DNA of 64,000 nucleotides from JB111 sp049856175 (GTDB taxonomy: Bacteria > Actinomycetota > Actinomycetes > Actinomycetales > Actinomycetaceae), in assembly GCF_049856175.1 (NCBI RefSeq), contig NZ_JBNDNA010000001.1, positions 310,001-374,000 of the forward strand, read 5' to 3'. Positions 16,099 through 25,963 of the stretch are shown here, one piece after another. Each line of letters opens with the position of its first letter. Position 1 is the stretch's first letter. The notes under the pieces were generated by a model. The model had not been told where the DNA came from and did not search any database. It was given only the letters and a program-made list of their open reading frames with translations. The position numbers and the translations under genes are program-made.

Positions 16099-16668
16099 TC
16101 AGCGCAGCGGGACGAACACGTAGCCGCCCGGCGCTGTCTCCTCGTCCCACCCGTCCTCGGTCCTGTTCACCCGGACGAGCCTCCCGCCCGCCGGCACCAC
16201 CATGACCCCGCCGACCGCGAGCTGTCGGGCGAGCCGCTCGGGAACGGCGTCCGACATCGCCGAGACGAGGATCCGGTCGAACGGCGCGTCCTCGGGAGCA
16301 CCGAGCACGCCCTGCTCCGCGACGCGGACCTCGACCCGCGCCGACTCCTGACTGTCCAGCGCTGCGCGACTGTGTTCGACGAGCTCGGGCACCAGCTCGA
16401 CGGCGAGGACCCGGCCGGCCGGGCCGACCAGGTGGGCGAGGATCGCCGTCGTCCAGCCGGACCCGCTGCCGACGTCGAGGACCCGCGCCCCCACGGGCAC
16501 GTCCAGCAGCTCGAGCATCGCGGCGACCGTGGTCGGCTGGGAGCACGTGGCGCCGTGCCCGATCGTCAGCGGGGCGTCGGTGGCCGCGTACGGCCGCGTG
16601 GCGGGCGGCAGGAACCGGGCGCGCTCCGCCCTCTCCATCGCCTCGGCCACGGCCGCCCGGTCACGCAC
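16099..16668 (-). CDS. Protein-L-isoaspartate O-methyltransferase-like methyltransferase
   Basis: 189 residues. SAM-dependent repair methyltransferase fold: a PCMT-type acceptor loop GHGATCSQPTTVAAM (residues 38-51), SAM motif I VLDVGSGSGWTT (63-74), and acidic post-motif AVELVPELVEHSR, then FDRILVSA as motif IV. Known members methylate isoaspartyl residues in damaged proteins. The GTG start at 16668 is eight bases after the peptidase stop; ATG at 16638 is an alternative. It shares a leftward operon with the S9 peptidase. Confidence 0.85.
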   Translation of the reverse strand: MRDRAAVAEAMERAERARFLPPATRPYAATDAPLTIGHGATCSQPTTVAAMLELLDVPVGARVLDVGSGSGWTTAILAHLVGPAGRVLAVELVPELVEHSRAALDSQESARVEVRVAEQGVLGAPEDAPFDRILVSAMSDAVPERLARQLAVGGVMVVPAGGRLVRVNRTEDGWDEETAPGGYVFVPLR

Positions 16669-16676
16669 GTCAGCAC

Positions 16677-18746
16677 CTAGCCCAGCAGGTCCGGCGTCGC
16701 GGGTGGTTCCTCGCCGCGCACGTGCTCGCCCAGGAAGCCGAGCACCACCTGGTACCAGAGCTTCGCGTGCTGCGGGGTGAGGATCCAGTGGTTTTCGTCG
16801 GGGAAGTAGAGGAACCGGTGCGGGGTCCGGCCCGCGTCGTCCATGGCCAGGGCCGACTCCGAGACGAGGGAGCGCCACAGCGACAGGCCCTCGCCGATCG
16901 GCACCCGGTAGTCCTTGTCGCCGTGGATGACGAGCATCGGCGTGGAGATGTCCTTCGCCGCATGGTGCGGGGAGTGCGTGGCGCGCATCTCGGGCGTCAT
17001 CTCGCGCTGCCAGAACCAGCCGACGTCCGTGGTGCCGGCGAACGTCTCGATGTTCCACAGGGAGGCGTGCGTGACGACCGCGTCGAACCGGTCGGTGTGC
17101 CCGGCGATCCAGTTGGCCATGTACCCGCCGAACGAGCCGCCCATCGCGGCGGTGCGGGTGTCGTCGATCTCCGGCAGGGACGCGGCGGCGTCGGTGACGG
17201 CGAGGACGTCAGTGTAGGGGTTGGCGCCCCAGGTGCCCCAGCCCCGCGCGATGAAGTCCCACCCGTAGCCGGTCGACAGTGCCGGGTCCGGCAGCACGAC
17301 GGCGTACCCCTGGGCGACGGCGATCCACGGGTTCCACCGCCACGACCAGGTGTTCCACGAGGAGACGGGCCCGCCGTGCACCCACAGGAGCAGGGGGGCG
17401 GGTGCCTCGGGGGTGGCGCCGTCGGGCACGGCGAGCCAGCCGCGCAGGGGGTGGCCGTCGGGCGCGAACGCCTCGATCTCGGTGAGGGTGCCGGGCAGCT
17501 CCGGCGCGTCGACGGGAGAGGGGACCTCGGTGACCTCGGCGCCCCCCAGGGCCGGCTCGCGCAGCACCGACAGGTCGAGGCGCACCGGTGCGGCAGGGGC
17601 TCCGTAGCTCGCCCGCAGCGCGTACGCGACGGTGCCCTCGGGCGAGACCCGGACGTCGGAGAACGCCCCGTCGGCGGTGAGCCGGGTGACGTCGGCACCG
17701 TCGAAGGGGACGTGGAAGACGGGTGCGCGGCCCCGGTCGTCGGCCACCGCGAGCATCCCCGAGCCGTCCGGCAGCACGACAGCCTCGTTGATCCAGCGGT
17801 CCCAGCCCGCGGCGATCTCCGTCCGCTCCCCCGTGGCGAGGTCGACGAGGGCGAGGGTGACGATCGGCGGCCGCTCCGGCGTCGAGGGCCGCTCGACGGC
17901 GACGACGGCGCGCGCCCCGTCCCGGGTGAGCGCGACCGGCGAGAACTCCAGGTCCGCCGACGGCTCGGCGACCCACCGGCGCTCGCCCGAGGCGACGTCG
18001 ATGGCGACCACGCCGGTGCGGAGCTCGCCGCGCGCCGCCGGGAGCGACCAGGCCGCGAGGAGCGTGGTGCCGTCGTCGCTGAGCAGGTACGCGCCGTCGA
18101 ACAGGGCGACGCCGGCGTCCGGCGTGAGGTCGTGCAGCGTGCCGGGGCCCTCGGCGCCGTCCGCAGGCGGGTCGACGCGGTAGAGGTGGGCGCGGCCCGG
18201 GCCGAGGTCGTGGTCCCAGAACCGGACCGGGTAGGCGGTGTGGAGGATCGCGGCGACCTTCTTCTCGGTGCGCGCCGTGCGCCGCTCGGTGTCGTCCTCG
18301 AGGTCGGACGAGCCGGGCAACGGGGAGCCGGCCACGACCACGGTGTCCGCGGCCCGGGCGGTGAGGACGGCCTCGACGCCGCCGGGGTGGTCGGCGAGCA
18401 CGCGGGCCTCGCCGCCGCCGGCGGGCAGCACCCAGGCGCGGGCGCGCTCGCCCTCCTCGTCCGCGGGGTCGGGCCGCGCGGCGGTGAACACGAGGTCGCC
18501 CGACGCGGTGACGGTGGGGGCGGACTCGCCGCTCCCGCCCCGGGTGAGGCGCCGGGCCGGCCGCTCGCCGGCCGGGTCGAGCTCCCACACCGAGCTCTGG
18601 TACCGGGTGGCCTTGTCGTCGAGCGCGGCGACGGACGTGACCAGGCGGGTCCCGTCGGGGCTCAGCGCGAGTCCGGAGACGCGCCCGAGCGCGACGTAGG
18701 CGTCGAGGTCGTGGAAGGGGGTACGGGTCGCGTCGTCGTCGGTCAC
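16677..18746 (-). CDS. S9 family serine peptidase (acylaminoacyl-peptidase/prolyl oligopeptidase type)
   Basis: 689 residues. N-terminal part is a beta-propeller with repeated blades of the SPDGTRLV / TRDGARAVV kind. The C-terminal alpha/beta-hydrolase domain has LLLWVHGGPVSSW, nucleophile Ser538 in GGSFGGYMANW, Asp612 in HGDKDYRVP and His653 in DENHWIL, a complete catalytic triad. No signal peptide, so cytoplasmic cleavage of short peptides is expected. The GTG start is chosen because TGCGAT lies six bases upstream, the local leaderless layout. Co-oriented with the isoaspartyl methyltransferase downstream, which suggests a protein/peptide turnover role. Confidence 0.92.
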   Translation of the reverse strand: MTDDDATRTPFHDLDAYVALGRVSGLALSPDGTRLVTSVAALDDKATRYQSSVWELDPAGERPARRLTRGGSGESAPTVTASGDLVFTAARPDPADEEGERARAWVLPAGGGEARVLADHPGGVEAVLTARAADTVVVAGSPLPGSSDLEDDTERRTARTEKKVAAILHTAYPVRFWDHDLGPGRAHLYRVDPPADGAEGPGTLHDLTPDAGVALFDGAYLLSDDGTTLLAAWSLPAARGELRTGVVAIDVASGERRWVAEPSADLEFSPVALTRDGARAVVAVERPSTPERPPIVTLALVDLATGERTEIAAGWDRWINEAVVLPDGSGMLAVADDRGRAPVFHVPFDGADVTRLTADGAFSDVRVSPEGTVAYALRASYGAPAAPVRLDLSVLREPALGGAEVTEVPSPVDAPELPGTLTEIEAFAPDGHPLRGWLAVPDGATPEAPAPLLLWVHGGPVSSWNTWSWRWNPWIAVAQGYAVVLPDPALSTGYGWDFIARGWGTWGANPYTDVLAVTDAAASLPEIDDTRTAAMGGSFGGYMANWIAGHTDRFDAVVTHASLWNIETFAGTTDVGWFWQREMTPEMRATHSPHHAAKDISTPMLVIHGDKDYRVPIGEGLSLWRSLVSESALAMDDAGRTPHRFLYFPDENHWILTPQHAKLWYQVVLGFLGEHVRGEEPPATPDLLG

Positions 18747-18877
18747 CGGTGCATCGCACCACGGCGTGACGGCCCGTGTCTGCCCGATACCCGCCGTGTT
18801 CGCGACGCGCGGACGGCGTGGCGACGCCGGCGCCGCGGCGGGGGACGTCCTCCGTGCGGCCCGCCCGGCGGCACCGC

Positions 18878-20164
18878 TCAGTAGGTCTCGAGCACCGACG
18901 GGCCGAGGCGGAAGCCGCCGCCGGACTCGGTCGACCAGCACTCGACGTCGACCCCGGTCACCGTGCACGCCAGGTCACCGTTGTACGCGGACTGGCCGTC
19001 CGACAGGAGCGGGTCGGCGTTCGCGGATCGGTTGCAGTTGACGCCGGCCTCGCCGTCGGAGCTGATCTCGACGCTGATCCCGCCCGGCAGGCAGCCCTCG
19101 GGGGTGTCGAGCGAGTGGTCGACGATCGTGCACACGACGTCGCTCCCGCTGAGGTTGCACGCCATGTTCGCGCCCTGCACCCAGAACCCGGGCATCTGCT
19201 CGGCGTCCGCCGGGATCTCGGGGACCTCCAGCCAGCTCATGTCGGCCTCGATCGCCGTACGAAGCGCCGGGTTCGTCCCGGAGTCGCCGAGGATCATGTC
19301 GACGACCGCCTCGGCGTGCTCCTGGCCGCACTCGTCCTTCAGCGCGATGAGGGAGTCGACGACGCGGTCGCCGTGCGCGGGGTCGCCCCAGGTCCCGTCG
19401 GGCGCCGCGGCGGAGGCGAACGCCTGGACCACCTCGGTGTCGGGACCGGCGTCGGAGCAGTCCGAGCGCGACGGCAGTGCCTCGAGGGCGGCGAGCGCCT
19501 CCGCGATCTCGTCGGTCGCCGGGCTCTCCTCGTCGCCCTCGCTCGGCGCCTCTGTCGTGGCCGGCGGGAAGTCCGGGTCGGGCTCGCCGGCGGTGGTGGG
19601 CTGCTGGTCGTCGTCGCCGGGCAGGTTGAAGATCCACAGGGCGCCCAGCACGATGACGGCGAGCGCCGCGGCGACGGCAAGGATGCCCGCCCAGGGTACC
19701 GCGCGGCGCGGCTCGTCGATCTGGCGCGGCGGCGCGTCCGGCGTGCGGGTGGTGGTCGGGGAGCCGTCCGGCGGAGTGACCGGACGGGCGGGGGACGCCT
19801 CGACGGCGGGTGACTCGGTCGTCGGGCGCCTGGTGCTGCCCCCCGCGGCGGCGCCGGCCGCCCCCGCGGCGCCGAAGCGCTCGGCGGTCGGACGGCGCAC
19901 CGGCGCCGTGGCCGGCTCGTCCGGGTCGATGCCCGCCGTGCGCGCCCGCCGCTGGGCGATCGCCTCGTCGATCTCGCTGTCCCCGAGGTTGCCGAGCCAC
20001 TCGAGCAGGCCCGGGTAGGTCGAGGGGTTGCCGGCGATCGCCGGGCGCAGCTCGGGGTGGTGCTCGGCGAGCTCCTGCAGGCGGGTGAGCGGGGTCGCCG
20101 GATCGGCCGCCTCGAGTGCGGGGTCGTTGCTGTCGTCGGTGCCGGTCACGGCCGTGTCCTCCAT
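18878..20164 (-). CDS. Membrane protein with variant leucine-rich-repeat-like N-terminus
   Basis: 428 residues, unknown function. Residues 15-72 (ADPATPLTRLQELAEHHPEL, AIAGNPSTYPGLLEWLGNLG) resemble the variant LRR module common in cellulomonad-type actinobacteria. A disordered Pro/Thr-rich region, one transmembrane helix (about 157-179) and a Pro/Glu/Asp-rich stalk follow. The outer domain (about 230-428) has eight cysteines in small loops (SDCSD, DECGQ, MACNL, VVCTI, EGCLP, VNCNR, LACTV, VECWS), consistent with four disulfides outside the membrane. ATG start; GTG at 20146 is possible. Likely a surface sensor or adhesion protein, but no function can be assigned. Confidence 0.8.
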   Translation of the reverse strand: MEDTAVTGTDDSNDPALEAADPATPLTRLQELAEHHPELRPAIAGNPSTYPGLLEWLGNLGDSEIDEAIAQRRARTAGIDPDEPATAPVRRPTAERFGAAGAAGAAAGGSTRRPTTESPAVEASPARPVTPPDGSPTTTRTPDAPPRQIDEPRRAVPWAGILAVAAALAVIVLGALWIFNLPGDDDQQPTTAGEPDPDFPPATTEAPSEGDEESPATDEIAEALAALEALPSRSDCSDAGPDTEVVQAFASAAAPDGTWGDPAHGDRVVDSLIALKDECGQEHAEAVVDMILGDSGTNPALRTAIEADMSWLEVPEIPADAEQMPGFWVQGANMACNLSGSDVVCTIVDHSLDTPEGCLPGGISVEISSDGEAGVNCNRSANADPLLSDGQSAYNGDLACTVTGVDVECWSTESGGGFRLGPSVLETY

Positions 20165-20423
20165 CGCGAGTCTGCCCGGGAGTGTACGCAGGGCGGCTGC
20201 CCGCCGCCGACCAGGTGTGGTGAGCGACGCACGGGTGCAGGAGCTCGTCGAGGCCGTCATCGAGGGGCCGATGGCGCTGGTCGAACGGGCCGGCACGGCG
20301 CGGCCGGCGCGTGGGCCCGTGACGGCACCGAACCGGACCGGCTGCGCGCCAGGGTCGTCGAGCCCGGTCTCGGGGGCAGGTCTGACCCCCGCCGACGGAC
20401 GCCGCTCACCCTAGGGTTGTCGC

Positions 20424-21716
20424 GTGCTGCCCGGGACCTCCGACGACGACATGGACCGCTCGCCCGACCCCGTGGCGGATCCGACCGGGCCCCCGGGGAC
20501 CGATGCCGCCGACGCGGCGCATCCCGAGTCCGATCCGGATGCGGCACATCCCGAGCCCGATCCCGACGTCCTGCCCGAGCCGGTGCCCGACGTCGTCGCC
20601 GAGGCCGGCACCGACCAGGGGTCGGAGCCCCCGACGGCGAGCACCGCACCCCGTGCGAGCGAGCCCGCGAGCGAGGTGCCCGAGCTCCCCGAGCACGGTG
20701 AGGTGGAGGCTCCCGGGTCGGCCACGTCCGCCCACGAGCGCGACACCGCCGAGCTCGACGGCGCGGGCGGTACCGCCGTGGTCCCGGTCGTCGAGGGTGG
20801 CGCCCCTCTCGCGTCGGACGCCGCGGCCGGGTCCGACGCCGGGCCCGGCGCCCAGGACGCCGGCGCGGTGGCCGATCCCTCCCCGCACGACGACCCCGAC
20901 CACGCGCGTGCCGAGCACAGCGACCGCGACCCGGGCACCCCCGCGGCGCTCGCCGCCGTCCAGGGCGCGGCCCAGGCCGTGCGTGGCTGGTGGCGCCGGG
21001 CGGGCTCCGGCGTGGTCCAGCGCTGGGTGCTCTCGCTGGTGATCGCGTCGCTGGTGCTCGTCGTCGGACTGCTCGTCGCCGACCGCTGGGCCCTCATGCG
21101 GGCGCGCGCCGAGGCCGACGACGCGATCGTCTCCTTCACCCAGGAGGTCGAGAACCCGGACGTGCGGCTGGACGGCTTCCCCTTCCTCCCGCAGGTGGTC
21201 TCCGGCCGCATCGACCGCATCGATTTCACGGCCGACCGCATGGTCCTGCCGGACGTCGAGCTGATGGACGTCCGGGGCTGGATGACCGGCGTCGGGTTCC
21301 GGGCCCCGATCGAGGTGGCCCGCCTCGAGGCGAGCGGCACGGTCCCGCTCGAGCTGGTGCAGGAGCAGGTGGCGGAAGCGACGTTCGACGTTCCCGTCCT
21401 CGGCGAGCGCAGCTTCGAGGCGGACATCGAGGGCAACGAGCTCGTACTGACGACGAGCATCCTCGGCGGGGACATCCACGTCACCGCCGACGTCGCGCCC
21501 ACCGACGACGGCCGCGGCATCCACCTCCACCTCGACCGGGGCACGCTCGGCGGCGTCAGCACCGAGCTGTCGTCGATCCCGCTGGTCGGCAGCCGGCTGC
21601 CGCTCGACCACTACGTGCCGCTCGAGGGCCTGCCCGAGGGGCTGGTCCTCACGAGCACGACCGTCGTCGGGGACGGGATCGCGGTGGGCGTCGAGGGCGA
21701 CGACGTCCGGTTCTGA
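20424..21716 (+). CDS. DUF2993 (LmeA-like) membrane-anchored protein
   Basis: 430 residues. The first 185 residues are a highly acidic, Pro/Ala-rich cytoplasmic region (repeated SDPDAAHPEPDPD-type phrases). One transmembrane helix (WVLSLVIASLVLVVGLLVA) precedes a DUF2993 extracytoplasmic domain with the typical FPFLPQVVSGRIDRIDFTAD start and a repeated beta-helix-like pattern. LmeA of mycobacteria supports mannan elongation of lipoglycans at the periplasmic face; that role is only suggested here. A TAGGGT box lies six bases before the GTG, so the transcript is probably leaderless. Convergent with the CopD/CtaG gene, with nine bases between stops. Confidence 0.82.
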   Translation: MLPGTSDDDMDRSPDPVADPTGPPGTDAADAAHPESDPDAAHPEPDPDVLPEPVPDVVAEAGTDQGSEPPTASTAPRASEPASEVPELPEHGEVEAPGSATSAHERDTAELDGAGGTAVVPVVEGGAPLASDAAAGSDAGPGAQDAGAVADPSPHDDPDHARAEHSDRDPGTPAALAAVQGAAQAVRGWWRRAGSGVVQRWVLSLVIASLVLVVGLLVADRWALMRARAEADDAIVSFTQEVENPDVRLDGFPFLPQVVSGRIDRIDFTADRMVLPDVELMDVRGWMTGVGFRAPIEVARLEASGTVPLELVQEQVAEATFDVPVLGERSFEADIEGNELVLTTSILGGDIHVTADVAPTDDGRGIHLHLDRGTLGGVSTELSSIPLVGSRLPLDHYVPLEGLPEGLVLTSTTVVGDGIAVGVEGDDVRF

Positions 21717-21725
21717 CCCGCTGGG

Positions 21726-23840
21726 CTACCGGCCCCGGTCGCCCCGCGCCCGGGCGGCCAACATCTCGTTGTACGCGGCCAGCTCGGCATCGCCGTCGGC
21801 GTCGGCCCGGCGGTCGACGCGCCGGGCCTCCTTCTTCTCCGACCGCGCCCACTGCACCGCCACCCCGACGGCCAGCGCGAGCGTCGGGAACTCGCCGACG
21901 CCCCAGGTGATCGCGCCGCCGACCTCCTGGTCGGCCATCGCGTCCACGCCCCAGGGCAGGCCGAGCCAGCCGAAGTGGCCGGCGCCGAGCAGCGAGGTCG
22001 CCTGCATGACGGCGACTCCGAAGAACGCGTGGAAGCCCATCGTCGCGATGAGCAGGACGAGCCGCAGCGGGTACGGCGGTCGCGTCGGCCCGGGGTCGAT
22101 GCCGATGAGGGCGTTGGCGAACATGTACCCGGCCAGGGAGAAGTGGACGACCATGAGGATGTGGCCCACGTGGCTGCCGAGCGCCAGGTCGAACAGCGGG
22201 GTGAAGTAGAAGACGACGAGGGAGCCCGCGAAGTTGGCCCCCGCGACGATCGGGTGCGCCCAGGCCTTCGCCCACGGCGACCCGACGAGCGCGAGCAGCC
22301 ACTCCCGCGGCCCGCGCGACCCGTCCTGACGCACCGGGAGCGCGCGGAGCGCGAGCGTGACGGGGGCGGCGAGCACCACGAACAGCGGGACGAGCATCGT
22401 CAGCGCCATGTGCATCGCCATGTGGACGCTGAACAGGACGTCCCCGTAGACGGCCGGCGCCCCGATCGTGAGGTAGGCGAAGACGGCCATCCCCAGGTAC
22501 CAGCAGATCGTCCGGCTCACGGGCCAGCGGATGCCGCGGCGCCGCAGCCGGAGCGCCCATCGTCCGTAGACGAGCACGCCCGCGCCGACCAGAGCCACGA
22601 ACAACGGGTCCGGGCGCCACACGGTGAGGTAGGCGAGCGGGGTGGGGAACGGCGGGACGGGCGAGTTCGTCAGCACGTAGGTCGGCGTCGGGTCGGGCGG
22701 CGGCGCGATCGGCACCGGCGTCTCGCTGGACCCGAGCGCGACCGCCACCCCGACGACGGCGGACATGAGGACGACCTCGCCGAGCGCCAGGCGCGTGAAC
22801 GCGCCGCGGGCACCGCGCGCGAGGGCGGGCAGGGTCGAGCGCCGGTGCCATCCGCCCGCGGCGAGCAGGAGGCCGGTGGCGATGATCTTCACCAGCAGCA
22901 GGCGACCCCAGCCCGTGGTGACGAGCTCGCCGAGGCCGTTGACGCGCAGGAGGGCGCTCGCCACCCCGGACAGGACGACGAGGATCGACGCCCAGGCCGC
23001 GATCGACGAGTAGCGCGGCGCCGCCCGCGAGAGGTCCGACGAGCCCAGGTGGCGGCCGGCGAGGAGCAGCCCGGCGAGGCCCCCCATCCACAGCACGACC
23101 CCGGCGAGGTGCAGCCACATGCCCGTCATCGCGACCTCGTGGTTCGCGGCCCCGTTGGCGTGGCCGGTGAAGCCGATCGGCGCGAGCGCCACGACGCCGA
23201 GCACGGCGGTCCACGCGGCGCCGGCCGGCCCGGAGGTCGAGACCGCGACCAGCCCCACGAGCAGCGCGAGCACCGATGCGCACACGAGCGTGACCCCGAG
23301 GTCGAGCTCGGTGACGAACTGCCGCAGCGAGGCGGTGTAGAGCTCACCGGTCAGCGGCTCGCCCACGACGGACGCATGCGTGAGCAGGAGGTGGGCGACC
23401 TGGGCGGGCCCCCACACGACGGCCGCCGCGGTCCCCGCGCGCACGACGGCGGTCCACGCCTTCGTCGGGGGCCTCGCCGCATGCCTGCGGTCGTTCCGGA
23501 CGGGGGCCGGCGTCGACCCGGTGCGCTCGCCCGGGGCGGCCGCGGCGCGGGCGGCGCGCTCGCGTGCGCTGACCCTGACGGTGCGCGCCTTCGCGGGGCC
23601 GACGAGGACAACTGCGGCCACCGCGAAGCAGCCGACGGTCAGCGTCGCCGCGAGGTGCGTGACGACCGTGACCAGCGGGAGTCCCCAGCGGACGAGGGCG
23701 CCGGGGTCGGCGAGCAGCGCGGGCTCGGCCGCCCCGGAGGAGAGGAGCGCCAGGACCAGCGCCACGACGGCTGCGGCGCACACCAGGAGCCCGCCGGCGA
23801 CGGCCCGTCGCGCGCCGGGGGTCACGGGCAGGCTGGGCAC
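21726..23840 (-). CDS. CopD-CtaG fusion: copper resistance / cytochrome c oxidase assembly membrane protein
   Basis: 704 residues with about 14-16 hydrophobic segments. The N-terminal half matches CopD-type copper import/resistance proteins (GHANGAANHEVAMTGMWLHLAGVVLWMGGLAGLLL is the diagnostic region, with conserved His/Met). The C-terminal half matches the caa3-type CtaG cytochrome oxidase assembly factor (SVHMAMHMALTMLVPLFVVL, GHILMVVHFSLAGYMFANAL, MGFHAFFGV). The two together suggest delivery of copper to the oxidase. GTG start with TACCCT exactly six bases upstream (leaderless). The C-terminus is a charged cytoplasmic tail. Confidence 0.88.
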   Translation of the reverse strand: MPSLPVTPGARRAVAGGLLVCAAAVVALVLALLSSGAAEPALLADPGALVRWGLPLVTVVTHLAATLTVGCFAVAAVVLVGPAKARTVRVSARERAARAAAAPGERTGSTPAPVRNDRRHAARPPTKAWTAVVRAGTAAAVVWGPAQVAHLLLTHASVVGEPLTGELYTASLRQFVTELDLGVTLVCASVLALLVGLVAVSTSGPAGAAWTAVLGVVALAPIGFTGHANGAANHEVAMTGMWLHLAGVVLWMGGLAGLLLAGRHLGSSDLSRAAPRYSSIAAWASILVVLSGVASALLRVNGLGELVTTGWGRLLLVKIIATGLLLAAGGWHRRSTLPALARGARGAFTRLALGEVVLMSAVVGVAVALGSSETPVPIAPPPDPTPTYVLTNSPVPPFPTPLAYLTVWRPDPLFVALVGAGVLVYGRWALRLRRRGIRWPVSRTICWYLGMAVFAYLTIGAPAVYGDVLFSVHMAMHMALTMLVPLFVVLAAPVTLALRALPVRQDGSRGPREWLLALVGSPWAKAWAHPIVAGANFAGSLVVFYFTPLFDLALGSHVGHILMVVHFSLAGYMFANALIGIDPGPTRPPYPLRLVLLIATMGFHAFFGVAVMQATSLLGAGHFGWLGLPWGVDAMADQEVGGAITWGVGEFPTLALAVGVAVQWARSEKKEARRVDRRADADGDAELAAYNEMLAARARGDRGR

Positions 23841-24032
23841 CCGGCCAGGGTACGTCGGCACCCTGCCCGGCCCGGGTTCGCCCGGAGGTGTGGACGGCGG
23901 AGGTGTGGACGAAGGGGTGCGCACGGCGGTGGGAAGCACTGCCCTGTGCGCACCACGTGCGGGCGGGTCCGCGTCGGTAGTCTGCTCGGGCCACCCCGCC
24001 GGAGTGGTACCGAGCATCGTGAGGGAGTACTC

Positions 24033-25064
24033 GTGCCTGAGTGGACCGCCCAGCCCGAGCAGCAGGCGAGGGCCCGCGTCAAGCGGATCAAGGACGACGA
24101 GGTCTGGCGCGCCACCGACCTCGTCCGCCAGGTCACCGAGGTCTTCAACACGCGGGTCGTCGGCCAGGACGACCTGCGCCGGGCCCTGCTCTCCACCCTC
24201 ATGGCCGGCGGCCACATCCTCCTGGAGTCCGTGCCCGGCCTGGCGAAGACGACGGCCGCCCAGACGCTGGCGTCCGCCGTCTCGGGCTCGTTCCACCGCA
24301 TCCAGTGCACGCCCGACCTCATGCCGAACGACATCGTCGGCACGCAGATCTACAACTACGCGACCGGCGAGTTCACGACCCAGCTCGGCCCCGTGCACGC
24401 GAACCTCGTCCTGCTCGACGAGATCAACCGCTCCTCGGCCAAGACGCAGTCGGCGATGCTCGAGGCGATGCAGGAGCGCCAGACCTCGATCGGCGGCGAG
24501 GTCTACCCGCTGCCCCGGCCCTTCATGGTGCTCGCCACCCAGAACCCCATCGAGGAGGAGGGCACGTACGTCCTCCCCGAGGCCCAGATGGACCGCTTCG
24601 TCCTCAAGGAGGTCCTCACCTACCCGACGCCGACCCAGGAGGTCGAGATCCTCTCCGGGATCGCGTCGGGCTCGCTCAACAGCCCGATCGACACGCAGCC
24701 GATCAGCCTCGAGGACGTCGAGCTGCTCCAGGACCTCACGTCGCGCGTCTACGTCGACATGTCGATCAAGCAGTACATCGTCGCCCTCATCAACACCACG
24801 CGTGGCGGCGGGCCCCGACCGCTGCCCGGGTTCTCCGACCACGTCCGGGTGGGCGCCTCCCCGCGCGGCGGGATCGCCCTGCTGCGCGTCGCGCAGGCGG
24901 TCGCCCTCCAGGAGGGGCGCACCTACGTCGTGCCCGACGACGTCAAGCTGCTGCGCCACGCGGTCCTGCGGCACCGGCTCGTGCGCACGTACGACGCGCT
25001 GGCCAAGAACGTCGCCCCCGAGGCGCTCGTCGACGCGGTCTTCGCCGCCGTCCCGACGCCGTAG
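24033..25064 (+). CDS. MoxR family AAA+ ATPase
   Basis: 343 residues. Walker A ESVPGLAKTT (65-74), Walker B VLLDEINRSS, sensor ATQNPIEEEGTY and the arginine-finger-type region LPEAQMDRFVLK define MoxR. Such ATPases act with VWA-domain proteins as chaperones that assemble or activate partner complexes. First gene of a rightward run (MoxR, DUF58, small membrane protein, VWA, VWA, acidic TPR-like), the Bat aerotolerance-type arrangement. A TAGTCT box at about 23978 may be the -10 of the operon promoter. GTG start after GAGGGAG. Confidence 0.94.
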   Translation: MPEWTAQPEQQARARVKRIKDDEVWRATDLVRQVTEVFNTRVVGQDDLRRALLSTLMAGGHILLESVPGLAKTTAAQTLASAVSGSFHRIQCTPDLMPNDIVGTQIYNYATGEFTTQLGPVHANLVLLDEINRSSAKTQSAMLEAMQERQTSIGGEVYPLPRPFMVLATQNPIEEEGTYVLPEAQMDRFVLKEVLTYPTPTQEVEILSGIASGSLNSPIDTQPISLEDVELLQDLTSRVYVDMSIKQYIVALINTTRGGGPRPLPGFSDHVRVGASPRGGIALLRVAQAVALQEGRTYVVPDDVKLLRHAVLRHRLVRTYDALAKNVAPEALVDAVFAAVPTP

Positions 25065-25072
25065 GGGGCCCG

Positions 25073-25963
25073 GTGGATCGGTCGAGCTCCAGGCTGGAGC
25101 AGATCCGGGCGCGGCTCGAGCTGCCGACGGTGCGCCGCGCGAGCGGCCTCCTCGACGGCCGGCACCGCTCGATCTTCTCCGGGCACGGCCAGGACTTCGA
25201 CGACCAGGTCGAGTACCACCCCGGCGACGACGTCAAGGACATCGACTGGAAGTCCTCGGCGCGCGCGGGTCATCCCATCATCCGGCGCTTCGTGCGCGAG
25301 TCGAACCTGTCGACCGTCCTCGCCTTCGACACCGGCGTGTCCATGGCCGCCACCAGCGCCTCGGGCATCTCGAAGAAGGACGTCGCGATGTTCGCGGCGG
25401 ACATCATCGCCTACGTCGCCCGTGCCCGCGGCGACCTCGTCGCGCTCGTCGCCGGGGACGCCGAGCGGATGGTCCAGCGGCCCGCGCGGCACGGCACCGC
25501 GCACCTGGAGTCCGTGCTGGGCATCGTCGACGACGCGCTCACGCTCGAGGCGCCGCACTCCGACGTCGGACGGGTGATGGACCGCGTCCTCACCGGCTTC
25601 CCCCAGCGCTGCCTGGTCGTCCTCATCACCGACGAGGCCCGGCCGGGCCCCGAGCACGAGGACTCGCTGCGCCGGCTGCGCACCCGCCACGAGGTCCTCG
25701 TCGTGCGCGTCGGCGACGCGATGCCCACCGCGCAGGGCATCGGTCCCACCGCCGACGTCGACGGCTGGGAGCGCCTGCCGGCGTTCGTCCGGGACGACCA
25801 CGTGCTCGCCGCGCAGGTCGACCAGGCGGCGGCCAGCCGCGCCACCTCAGCCACCCGGCTGCTCGACCGCCGCGGCGTCCACCACGTCGTCGCCTCGTCC
25901 GAGGACGAGGTCGTCGGCGCACTGCTCGACCTGCTGGGGAGGTCTCGACGTGTCCGCCGTTGA
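25073..25963 (+). CDS. DUF58 domain protein
   Basis: 296 residues. The family hallmark YHPGDDVKDIDWKSSAR is present (about residue 45-60), followed by a VWA-like fold with LAFDTGVSMAA in place of a full MIDAS. These proteins are partners of MoxR ATPases. GTG start nine bases after the moxR stop; the 3' end overlaps the next gene by 14 bases, so translation is coupled. Confidence 0.9.
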   Translation: MDRSSSRLEQIRARLELPTVRRASGLLDGRHRSIFSGHGQDFDDQVEYHPGDDVKDIDWKSSARAGHPIIRRFVRESNLSTVLAFDTGVSMAATSASGISKKDVAMFAADIIAYVARARGDLVALVAGDAERMVQRPARHGTAHLESVLGIVDDALTLEAPHSDVGRVMDRVLTGFPQRCLVVLITDEARPGPEHEDSLRRLRTRHEVLVVRVGDAMPTAQGIGPTADVDGWERLPAFVRDDHVLAAQVDQAAASRATSATRLLDRRGVHHVVASSEDEVVGALLDLLGRSRRVRR

